From: JAKAWQ01 sp963745975
Lineage (GTDB): Bacteria > Pseudomonadota > Alphaproteobacteria > Acetobacterales > Acetobacteraceae
NCBI GenBank assembly: GCA_963745975.1
Contig: CAVUZJ010000001.1
Coordinates: 1-64,000, forward strand
Length of the DNA stretch: 64,000 nucleotides
Direction: 5' to 3'
The notes under the pieces were generated by a model. It was not told where the DNA came from. It did not search any database and saw nothing but the letters and a program-made list of their open reading frames with translations. Shown in pieces: positions 9,897 through 16,721 of this stretch (position 1 is its first letter; the number at the start of each line of letters is the position of its first letter). A program made the position numbers and the translations under genes.

Positions 9897-10451
9897 CTAA
9901 AGGGACGGGCTCGCGGGATGCGACGGAAAGGGCGGCGGAACGTGCGAAGTCACACTGGCGATGATCCCGCCGATCAGCGTGCCGAACGGGAACGCACTTC
10001 CGGTCAAAAGCGCGAGGAATCCCGGAAAGCTGAATCCGAAGGGATCGCCCGCGGGAGCAGCGCTCGCCGCGACCACGGTCTCCGTGGCGGGCGCTCCGTT
10101 TCTCGCCAGCGCGACCGCCTCAGCCTTGCTCGAGCAGAGCCAGTCCACGCTCAGCCCCTGCGCGCCGATATAGGCGACCGACGTGCCTCCCTTGCAGGTT
10201 GCGACCTTCGACGTGAGGGTGAGGTCGTAGAGCCCGGGAGAGAGGCCAGCGATCCGGTAAACCCCTTGAGAATTGCTGAGCGCCTGCAAGGCAGCGCCGG
10301 CGCCCTCCGCTTTCACGCTGATCACGACGCCCGGGACGGGATGCTGGCTTGCATCGGCAACCGTGCCCGCAAGCTCGGCGCACAAGCCGGCGCCGCCGGA
10401 CATGAAAAACCACATGACTGCCGCACTTATCGCGAAGCCGGATCGCCTCAT
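9897..10451 (-). CDS. Secreted carboxypeptidase-regulatory-like domain protein
   Basis: 184 residues. A signal peptide ends at about residue 25 (GGAGLCA then E). Residues 26-100 form a CarboxypepD_reg / Ig-like beta-sandwich: LAGTVADASQHPVPGVVISV, then SNSQGVYRIAGLSPGLYDLT. The C-terminal third has a hydrophobic glycine-rich segment (about 140-168, FLALLTGSAFPFGTLIGG) that could be membrane-active, and a proline-rich tail. No enzyme motif is visible. It lies between the antiterminator and Wza genes on the same strand, so an accessory envelope role in export is inferred only from position. Confidence 0.65.
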   Translation of the reverse strand: MRRSGFAISAAVMWFFMSGGAGLCAELAGTVADASQHPVPGVVISVKAEGAGAALQALSNSQGVYRIAGLSPGLYDLTLTSKVATCKGGTSVAYIGAQGLSVDWLCSSKAEAVALARNGAPATETVVAASAAPAGDPFGFSFPGFLALLTGSAFPFGTLIGGIIASVTSHVPPPFPSHPASPSL

Positions 10452-10580
10452 CGCGATGCTCCTCCGGGGCTAAGCTTCCGCCAATATCCTCCCTGCATCG
10501 CAGGAAGAATTTGGCGCACTTCCCCTGTTCCCGGCCAGGTCCCGCAGAGCGAAACCGCCGGGCCGGCGTGCGAACGCGCG

Positions 10581-11078
10581 CTAGTCCGCCGCGGCGACGA
10601 TCGCCTTTGGCATCACAACACGTCGTTCGGCACTCATGATCGACAGCAGCACCGCGACCCGTTCGGTCCCGGTGAGATAGCCGTCGAAAATCGCCTCGAA
10701 CTGCCGGAACGGTCCGTCGAGCACCCGGACGGAATTGCCCGGGGAGAACCGGTTCTTCGACAATTCGACGGGTCCGTCAGCGCTTCGCTTGGCCAGCTGT
10801 TCCGCCACCCAGCGCGGCACGACCGCGACCTCTTCGCCGAAGCGGACGAGGTTGCGCACGCCGGGGGTGTAGCGGATCTGCCTGGCTGTCCTCGCCAGAT
10901 CGAACAGGGAGAAGAGATAGCAGGGAAACAGCGGCACGATGCGATCGACCATCCGCCCACGCTGGGGAATGCGGCTCCTGGCAAGCGGCAGGATCGTGTC
11001 TTCGACGATGCCGAGCAGTTGCCGCTGCGCCTTGCGCTCTTCGCCGGCCTTCGTGCGCAGCAGGTACCACTCCGGCAT
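10581..11078 (-). CDS. NusG/RfaH-family transcription antitermination protein
   Basis: 165 residues from ATG at 11078 (MPEWYLLRTKAGEERKA), the canonical start of the NGN domain; an upstream in-frame start at 11096 would add six residues. The NGN domain covers about 1-105, and the KOW domain follows (RFSPGNSVRVLDGPFRQFEA). Specialised NusG paralogues of this kind ride on RNA polymerase and allow long polysaccharide operons to be transcribed. Being first in the minus-strand exopolysaccharide cluster, it likely serves the operon reading toward position 1. It is shorter than housekeeping NusG and not next to rplK/secE, which argues for the specialised type. Confidence 0.85.
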   Translation of the reverse strand: MPEWYLLRTKAGEERKAQRQLLGIVEDTILPLARSRIPQRGRMVDRIVPLFPCYLFSLFDLARTARQIRYTPGVRNLVRFGEEVAVVPRWVAEQLAKRSADGPVELSKNRFSPGNSVRVLDGPFRQFEAIFDGYLTGTERVAVLLSIMSAERRVVMPKAIVAAAD

Positions 11079-11124
11079 CGACGCGTCCCTCAACAAAACG
11101 CTTCAGGAACCATACATTTACGAA

Positions 11125-11152
11125 CCTATATCGGGATAGAGACGAGTCTCAA
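11125..11152 (-). promoter_or_regulatory. Candidate sigma-70 promoter with palindrome for the exopolysaccharide cluster
   Basis: On the minus strand TTGAGA (11152-11147) and TATAGG (11130-11125) are separated by 16 nt and lie about 50 nt upstream of the antiterminator start. A perfect 12-bp palindrome, GAGAC-ga-GTCTC at 11139-11150, overlaps the -35 element and could be an operator. The stretch is markedly more AT-rich than its surroundings. Predicted only from sequence. Confidence 0.4.
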
Positions 11153-11770
11153 CATATTTTCCCCGCCCGCCCCTCGTTTCTTTTGATGCCGATACGAGAA
11201 ATCGGCCGCCTCGGCAGCGCCTTCGCAAGCCGCCGGATCCAACCCAGGGATGCATACGATCACGAAACGAGGGGCCCGCTTTCGTAAAGTCCCGCCAGCA
11301 GCGCACGTTTCTTGAAGCCTGGATTTGTATCGCGTATCGACTGGCCTTTACACGAATCTGGACACGTCTTGCCTGTGGCGGGGCGCCGGGCCGGCCCCCG
11401 CATGGGCCCCGATCCGCGCGCCGGGCTTGGGGTTGCGCGCCCATGCCGAAGTCGCAAATGAGACTCGGAGCGACCGGCGGGACAAGAAGCTCGCCGATCC
11501 TGCGGTCGTGGTACCGACCCGTCCCAATAAGCAGAAATCGGATCGTATTGGATACATATGATCGCATGGAGAGATAGATCCAAGGACGCGAACAACCTGG
11601 AGTAGCGGGTTGGGCGCCCATCGACCGCGCCAGCGCCCGCCCTTTCCCCCGCCGCACGGCAGAAGCATGGCCGATCACAACGTCGTGTACGATTGCCGGG
11701 TCGAGGACCGCGATGCCCGCCCGCCCTCCGCCGCGCTAGGGTGGCTCGGTCGTTCGCGAGCGAGCATCCC
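11153..11770. other. Intergenic region between divergent exopolysaccharide and YqgE-type genes
   Basis: About 620 nt without a credible gene. It contains AT-richer patches near 11535-11580 (TTGGATACATATGATCGC) of promoter-like composition. The several possible reading frames here have the arginine/proline-rich look of non-coding GC-rich DNA. I see no RNA gene or repeat. Confidence 0.5.
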
Positions 11771-12442
11771 ATGGCCTTCGCCTGGCTTTATCCCGCGCTG
11801 CTGTCCCTGGCCGCCCTGCTTTCCCCGGCGACGGTCTCGCCCACCGCTCCGTCGCCCCCCGCTCCATCGCCCACCGCTCCGTCGCCTCCCGCGCTCGCGC
11901 CGCCGCAACCCTCGCTCGCCGGCGATCTCCTGATCGCCTCCCCCCACATCGGCGATCCGCGCTTCCGCCAGACGGTCATTCTGATTGTGGAACAAGGCGC
12001 CGGCGGCGCGCTCGGCATCGTCGTCAACCGGCCCCTCGCCGTGGTGCCGCTCGCCGGCCTCTTGAACGCGATGGGTTTGAGCGGGGCGGGCGTCCACGCG
12101 ACCATCCGCCTCTTTGCCGGCGGCCCCGTGGACCCCTCGGCCGGCTTCATCCTCTACAGCCCCGCCGATCGCCGTACCGGGCGCCACCCCGGCGGCATCG
12201 ATATCGACGGTCATGTCGCCATGACGGAGAACCCCGATATCCTCCTCGACATCGCTCACGGAAGCGGCCCCAAGCGCAGCCTGCTCGCCTTCGGCTACGC
12301 CGGCTGGGGACCCGGCCAGCTCGCGATGGAACTGGCGCGCGGCGATTGGTTCACCATCCCCGAAACCGCCCGGCTCGTCTTCGACGACCCGCGCAATCGC
12401 GTCTGGGACGACGCGATGGCCGCCCGAACCACCCCGCTCTGA
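11771..12442 (+). CDS. YqgE/AlgH family (UPF0301) protein with added N-terminal hydrophobic and Pro-rich segment
   Basis: 223 residues from ATG at 11771. Residues from about 50 onward are a complete UPF0301 domain: LAGDLLIASPHIGDPRF, GALGIVVNRPLA, RLFAGGPVDP, LLAFGYAGWGPGQLAMEL, WFTIP. AlgH/YqgE proteins are normally cytoplasmic, about 190 residues and start close to the SPHIGDPRF motif. Here residues 2-20 are a hydrophobic segment (FAWLYPALLSLAALLSP) resembling a signal peptide or anchor, followed by a Ser-Pro-Thr-Ala-Pro repeat linker. Function of the family is not firmly established. The gene converges on the LysR gene; no operon partner is visible. Confidence 0.85.
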   Translation: MAFAWLYPALLSLAALLSPATVSPTAPSPPAPSPTAPSPPALAPPQPSLAGDLLIASPHIGDPRFRQTVILIVEQGAGGALGIVVNRPLAVVPLAGLLNAMGLSGAGVHATIRLFAGGPVDPSAGFILYSPADRRTGRHPGGIDIDGHVAMTENPDILLDIAHGSGPKRSLLAFGYAGWGPGQLAMELARGDWFTIPETARLVFDDPRNRVWDDAMAARTTPL

Positions 12443-12487
12443 TGGCCCGAAAGGGCGCCCGGCCCATCGCCCCGGCCGCCACCCCCG

Positions 12488-13426
12488 TCACCGTGCCAAT
12501 GCCACCGCCGGCACGCCGAGCTCGAGCAGCCGCGCCACCGAGAGCTCGATGATGGCGCGCAGCTCCACCACGAAGCGAAGCACGGTACGGGGCAGCGGCC
12601 GGTAGCGCGAGAAAAGCAGGCAGAGCGTCAACTCGATCGGCGGCTCGAACGAGCGAACGACGAGATCGTCGATGAGCCCGGAGAGGAGAATGATCGGATC
12701 GGTCACGACGATGCCGAGCCCATGCCGCACCATCGCGAGCGCGGTGAAGGAGAGGTTGACCTCGATCGTCGCGGACGCGCGCCGCTGCATGGCCGGCAGG
12801 CGCTCGCGCACGAGCAGGCCCGGCGCGGTGGTCGGATCGAGCAGGATCAACCTCTGGTTCGCAAGCGAGCGCATATCGACCTGGGATTGCGCGGCCAGCT
12901 CGTGCCCCTGCGGCAGCAGGCAGACGAGTCGGGTCCTCAGCAAAGGTTCTGCCGCGATCTGCGAATCGTCGAGCGGCGCATAGACGATGCCGATATCGGC
13001 CTCCTCGCGCAGCACGCGCTGCATCACCTCGCGCGCGGTGTAGCAGTCCACCCGCAACTGCACGCCCGGACGGCTGGCGTGGAAGCGCGCGAGCGCGCGC
13101 GGCAGGATCGAGCTGGTCAGCGTGGCGATGGTGCTGATCGATAGACTGCCCACAGTGGTGTCGCGCAGCTCGGCGGCCCGGCCCTCGACCTTGTCGATGC
13201 GCACGAACATCTGCTCGACATCGGCGATCAGGAAGCGCGCCTCGTCGGTCGGGCGAATGCGGTTGCCCGCACGGAGGAAAAGGGCGAAGCCGAGCCGCTG
13301 CTCGAGATCTTTCAGCGCCTGGCTCGCCGCCGGCTGCGAGATGCGGAGCAGCCGCGCCGCCTCGGTGACGTTGCGGGTCTGCATCAACACGCGAAACAGT
13401 TCCATCTGGCGAAGGCTGAAAGCCAT
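12488..13426 (-). CDS. LysR-family transcriptional regulator of the amidase operon
   Basis: 312 residues from ATG at 13426 (MAFSLRQMELFRVLMQTRN). The winged helix-turn-helix covers about 1-60, with EAARLLRISQPAASQALKDLE as recognition region. The effector-binding domain (about 90-300) has the two-lobed LysR substrate fold, e.g. ADIGIVYAPLDDSQIAAEPL and LAMVRHGLGIVVTDP. An in-frame start 11 codons upstream would lie inside the conserved operator, so the downstream ATG is preferred. It is divergent from amidase 1, the usual LysR geometry, and probably senses an amide or its product; ligand unknown. Confidence 0.88.
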   Translation of the reverse strand: MAFSLRQMELFRVLMQTRNVTEAARLLRISQPAASQALKDLEQRLGFALFLRAGNRIRPTDEARFLIADVEQMFVRIDKVEGRAAELRDTTVGSLSISTIATLTSSILPRALARFHASRPGVQLRVDCYTAREVMQRVLREEADIGIVYAPLDDSQIAAEPLLRTRLVCLLPQGHELAAQSQVDMRSLANQRLILLDPTTAPGLLVRERLPAMQRRASATIEVNLSFTALAMVRHGLGIVVTDPIILLSGLIDDLVVRSFEPPIELTLCLLFSRYRPLPRTVLRFVVELRAIIELSVARLLELGVPAVALAR

Positions 13427-13470
13427 AACCCCCACATTATGATGCAATGCAAAAAGCATATTGGACGGCG
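13424..13470. promoter_or_regulatory. LysR operator copy 1 (47 bp, repeated at 15251)
   Basis: This 47-bp block matches 15251-15297 at 41 of 47 positions. Its core (13439-13459) is a 21-bp imperfect palindrome with ATG/CAT ends around TGCAATGCA. It begins on the LysR start codon and lies about 78 nt before amidase 1, so it fits an autoregulatory and activating LysR site. The two copies differ at symmetric palindrome positions 4 and 18: A/G here, G/C in copy 2, where pairing is perfect. Confidence 0.7.
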
Positions 13471-13547
13471 CCGGGCTTGACCATCATAAAAATCAACGAG
13501 CCAGGAAAACGTGGCCTCCAAGGTGCGAACGAAGATGGAGCAGGCAA

Positions 13548-14954
13548 GTGTCGACTTCCGTGACCGTCGATAACCTATCTTCCGCGGGCATTGCCGAGCT
13601 CGGCCGCCTGCTGCGCGCCGGGGCGATCTCGCCACTCGAGATCCTCGATGAGTGTCTGGCCAGGATCGAGCGCCATGACGGCGCGCTGCACAGCTTCATC
13701 ACGGTCGATGCCGACCGCGCGCGCGATGCCGCCCGCCGCGCCGGCGCCGAGCTCGATGCCGGCCGCGATCGCGGGCCGCTGCACGGAATCCCCTTTGCCC
13801 TCAAGGACAATGTCGATACCGCGGGACTGCGTACCACCTCGCACTCGCGCCAAGACATCGACCGTGTGCCGGAGCGCGATGCGACGCTGGCGACGCGCCT
13901 CCGCGAAGCGGGCGGCGTGCTGGTGGGCAAGACGGCCACCTTCGAATACGCGATCGGCGGGCCGTCCTGGGACCTGCCGTTCCCCCCGGCGCTCAACCCC
14001 TGGAACACGGACTATCTGCCCGGCGGCTCCTCGAGCGGCTCGGGAGTGGCCGTCGCCGCACGGTTCGTGCCCGCGGCCGTCGGCACCGATACCGGCGGTT
14101 CCGTGCGCTGGCCCGCGGCGATGTGCGGCGTGACCGGCCTCAAGCCGACCTACGGGCTGGTGAGCCGCACCGGCGTCGTCCCCAACACCTATTCGCTCGA
14201 TCATTGCGGACCGCTCACCGTCTCCGCGCGCGACAACGCGATCATGCTGCAAGCCATGGCCGGTCATGACCCGATCGACCCGAGCAGCGCCGATCGTCCG
14301 TTGCCGGACTATGCCGCTTCCTTGAGCGGGGACATCGCCGGCTTGCGGATCGGGCTCGTGCGCGCCTGGTACGCCGACGAGGCCGCACCCGAGGTCGTCC
14401 GCGCCGTCGACGAGGCAGCGGAGATCCTCGTCGCGCTCGGCGCCGTCGTCGAGGAGGTCGGGCTCGGCCCGCTGCAAGAATACACGGACTGCAAGACCCT
14501 GATCTCCACCGCCGAGCTCTACGCCGTGCACGCGGAAAACATGAAGTCCCGCCCTGAAGGGTTCGGAAGGCGCCTGCGCCAGCGCGTGCTCGGCGGGGCG
14601 TTGATGCGCGCCGAGGACTATCTCCGCGCCGTCCGCTGGCGCACCGAGCTCGCCCGCAAGCTCCTCGGCGCCTTCGCCCGGTTCGATATGCTCGCGACCG
14701 CCGGCTGGCTCGGGCTGCCGGACCGCGCCCAGCCCGAGGGAAGCGACTTCTTCGGCGCGCTCCGGTTGGTGACCATGCCGTTTTCGCTGGCAGGCGTTCC
14801 GGCGATCGTCGTCCCCTGCGGCTTCTCGGCGGGCGGCCTGCCGCTCTCGCTGCAGCTCGCGGGCAAACCTTTCGATGACGCAACGGTCCTGCGTTGCGCC
14901 GATGCCTATCAGCAAGCGACCGACTGGCACCGCCGGGTGCCGGCGCTCGCCTGA
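13548..14954 (+). CDS. Amidase-signature family hydrolase 1
   Basis: 468 residues from GTG at 13548, preceded by GGAG at 13537-13540. The Ser-cisSer-Lys triad of the amidase-signature family is present: Lys in GIPFALKDN (about residue 86), the serine cluster in PGGSSSGSG (about 161-165) and the nucleophile in GTDTGGSVRWPA (about 185). Length is typical of GatA/AtzE-type amidases. A 71-residue AtzG-like protein is encoded 16 nt downstream, so the working enzyme is probably a heteromer like AtzE-AtzG. The substrate is unknown; carboxamides or ureido compounds are possible, and the linked ABC importer suggests the substrate or a precursor is taken up. First gene after operator copy 1. Confidence 0.88.
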   Translation: MSTSVTVDNLSSAGIAELGRLLRAGAISPLEILDECLARIERHDGALHSFITVDADRARDAARRAGAELDAGRDRGPLHGIPFALKDNVDTAGLRTTSHSRQDIDRVPERDATLATRLREAGGVLVGKTATFEYAIGGPSWDLPFPPALNPWNTDYLPGGSSSGSGVAVAARFVPAAVGTDTGGSVRWPAAMCGVTGLKPTYGLVSRTGVVPNTYSLDHCGPLTVSARDNAIMLQAMAGHDPIDPSSADRPLPDYAASLSGDIAGLRIGLVRAWYADEAAPEVVRAVDEAAEILVALGAVVEEVGLGPLQEYTDCKTLISTAELYAVHAENMKSRPEGFGRRLRQRVLGGALMRAEDYLRAVRWRTELARKLLGAFARFDMLATAGWLGLPDRAQPEGSDFFGALRLVTMPFSLAGVPAIVVPCGFSAGGLPLSLQLAGKPFDDATVLRCADAYQQATDWHRRVPALA

Positions 14955-14970
14955 ACCTCCGGGGTGCTCC

Positions 14971-15186
14971 ATGACCGATCGTTCCTCCGAAGCCCTTCTT
15001 CTGGCCCGGCTGGCCGGGCTCGACCTGCCGGCGGAGTTCCACCAGGACCTCTTCCAGGCTTACGAGAGATTGCAGGCCATGCTCGCGCGCATGCCCGGCC
15101 GCGACCGCGCCGACGAGCCGGCGCACGTCTTCGAGCCGGCCCGGTTCATGCCGCCCGCCCATAAGGCGACCGATCCATCCCCCTGA
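14971..15186 (+). CDS. Small AtzG/GatC-like amidase partner (DUF4089-like) 1
   Basis: 71 residues. The sequence has an alpha-helical body (EALLLARLAGLDLPAEFHQ, then FQAYERLQAMLARMP) followed by an extended tail DEPAHVFEPARF. This layout, and the EPA-x-VF-x-P tail in particular, resembles AtzG/DUF4089, a GatC-like protein that wraps an AtzE-type amidase. Placement immediately after amidase 1 supports that. Assignment rests on pattern and context, not on a profile search. A GatB-like transamidase partner is absent, so a role in tRNA amidation is unlikely. Confidence 0.6.
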   Translation: MTDRSSEALLLARLAGLDLPAEFHQDLFQAYERLQAMLARMPGRDRADEPAHVFEPARFMPPAHKATDPSP

Positions 15187-15207
15187 CCGGGACGACCCGG
15201 CCCGCGC

Positions 15208-15224
15208 CCATTGGCGCCCAATGG
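15208..15224 (+). terminator. Hairpin between the AtzG-like gene and operator copy 2
   Basis: CCATTGG-cgc-CCAATGG forms a perfect 7-bp stem with a 3-nt loop, 22 nt after the stop codon of the small gene. There is no T-tract, so it may be an attenuating or mRNA-stabilising hairpin rather than an intrinsic terminator. Confidence 0.35.
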
Positions 15225-15250
15225 CGCTGAATCAGATAGATCCCGCCAGG

Positions 15251-15297
15251 TATAACCTCCAACTTATGGTGCAATGCAAAAACCATATTGGACGGCG
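15251..15297. promoter_or_regulatory. LysR operator copy 2
   Basis: Matches 13424-13470 at 41 of 47 positions. The core at 15266-15286 reads ATGGT, TGCAATGCA-type centre and ACCAT, with perfectly paired ends. It lies about 43 nt upstream of amidase 2. A second operator inside the gene row suggests that amidase 2 and the ABC genes form a separately started, co-regulated transcript. Confidence 0.7.
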
Positions 15298-15339
15298 GAT
15301 CGGCCGCGCACCATCGTCCCCGCGCTGAGAGGGATTTCG

Positions 15340-16668
15340 ATGAGTCCTCGATCCATCGGTACGATCTCCGAAACCGAGCCCTGCTTTCTCACCGCCACCG
15401 AAGCGTCCGCCCTGATCGCGGCGGGAAAGCTCTCGGCGGAGGAGCTGGCCCGCTCCTGCCTGATCCGGATCGCGGCGCGCGAACCCGCAGTGCGGGCCTG
15501 GTCTTTTCTCGATCCGGATCACGTCGTCCGGGTCGCGCGCGAGCTCGACAAGACGCCGCCCCGCAGCCGGCTCCACGGTCTGCCCTTCGGCGTCAAGGAC
15601 GTGATCGACACCGCCGACATGCCCACCACCCAGAACTCCCCGATCTACGCGGGGCTCAGGGTGGGGCGGGATGCGGCGTGCGTTGCCGTGGCGCGGCATT
15701 CCGGCGCGATCATCTTCGGCAAGACCGACACCGTCGAGTTCGCCGCGGGCGGCCGCAAAGCCGCCACCCGCCATCCCATGAACGCGGCTCACACGCCGGG
15801 CGGCTCCTCGTCCGGCTCGGGTGCGGCGGTCGGGGATTCCATGGTCCCGCTCGCCTTCGGCACGCAGACCGGCGGCTCGCTCATCCGGCCCGCCGCCTTC
15901 AACGGCATCTACGCGCTCAAGCCCACCCACGGCGCCGTCAGCCGCGAGGGGGCGAAGATGTATTCGCACACCCTCGACACGATCGGCTGGTACGGCCGCT
16001 CCGTCGATGATCTGATCCTGGTCGCAGGCGCCTTCCGTCTGCCGGGGATCGAAACCGCCTCGGTCCCGGTGGAGTTGCGCGGGCTTCATATCGGCCTCTG
16101 CCGCTCGCCGCAGTGGGAGCATGCGGAGCCCGCCATGCTGGCGGCGTTGCAGGCGGCGGGCGAGCGGCTCGAGAGCGCCGGCGCTCACGTTCATGAGCTC
16201 GAGCTGCCGGAAGCCTTCGCGCGCCTGGCCGCGGCGCAGGAAATCATCATGCACGGGGAAGGCCGCGCCGCCTTCCTCCCCGAATATCTCGCCGCCCATC
16301 ACCTGCTCGCGTCCGACTTCCGCGACAAGGTCGAGAACGTGCTCCAAATCACGCCGGCGCAACTGCTGGAAAGCTACGCGCTGGCCGATACCTGCCGGGT
16401 CGCGTTCGATCACCTTTTCAGCGATGAGCTGGACGCCATCCTCACCCCGGCGGCACCGGGCGAGGCGCCGGTCGGGCTACACACCACCGGCGATGCGATC
16501 TTCAACAAAGTGTGGACACTGCTGCACGCACCCTGCGTCACCATCCCCGCCGGACGCGGCCCCGCAGACTTGCCGCTCGGCCTCCAGCTCGTCGGGCCGC
16601 GCTACGGCGATGGCGCGCTGCTCGCCCGGGCGCGCGCCGCGGCGGACGCGATCGACATCGCACCGTGA
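15340..16668 (+). CDS. Amidase-signature family hydrolase 2
   Basis: 442 residues from ATG at 15340, preceded by GAGAGGGA; a longer in-frame start at 15274 would read through the operator and is rejected. Triad: Lys in LPFGVKDVID (about 86), serines in TPGGSSSGSG (about 156-160) and nucleophile in GTQTGGSLIRPA (about 180). It is shorter than amidases 1 and 3 and has no small partner gene after it, so it may act alone. It is followed by the solute-binding protein gene. Divergent enough from its two neighbours to suggest a different step or substrate rather than a recent duplicate. Confidence 0.87.
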   Translation: MSPRSIGTISETEPCFLTATEASALIAAGKLSAEELARSCLIRIAAREPAVRAWSFLDPDHVVRVARELDKTPPRSRLHGLPFGVKDVIDTADMPTTQNSPIYAGLRVGRDAACVAVARHSGAIIFGKTDTVEFAAGGRKAATRHPMNAAHTPGGSSSGSGAAVGDSMVPLAFGTQTGGSLIRPAAFNGIYALKPTHGAVSREGAKMYSHTLDTIGWYGRSVDDLILVAGAFRLPGIETASVPVELRGLHIGLCRSPQWEHAEPAMLAALQAAGERLESAGAHVHELELPEAFARLAAAQEIIMHGEGRAAFLPEYLAAHHLLASDFRDKVENVLQITPAQLLESYALADTCRVAFDHLFSDELDAILTPAAPGEAPVGLHTTGDAIFNKVWTLLHAPCVTIPAGRGPADLPLGLQLVGPRYGDGALLARARAAADAIDIAP

Positions 16669-16721
16669 TGCGCACGCAAGTCCCGCCCGAACGCATGCCA
16701 CGCCGCCAAGGAGAGATGTCG

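Noticed and set aside
11855..11905. Short CCGTCGCC-type repeats as a CRISPR or VNTR array
   Set aside because: They encode the Ser/Pro/Thr/Ala linker of the YqgE-type protein; no spacer structure.
13461..13548. Upstream start for amidase 1 at 13461
   Set aside because: It would place coding sequence inside operator copy 1 and the extra residues lack similarity; GTG 13548 has a good ribosome site.
13575..14972. Minus-strand open frame opposite amidase 1
   Set aside because: Antisense shadow; the plus strand has the complete amidase triad and ribosome site.
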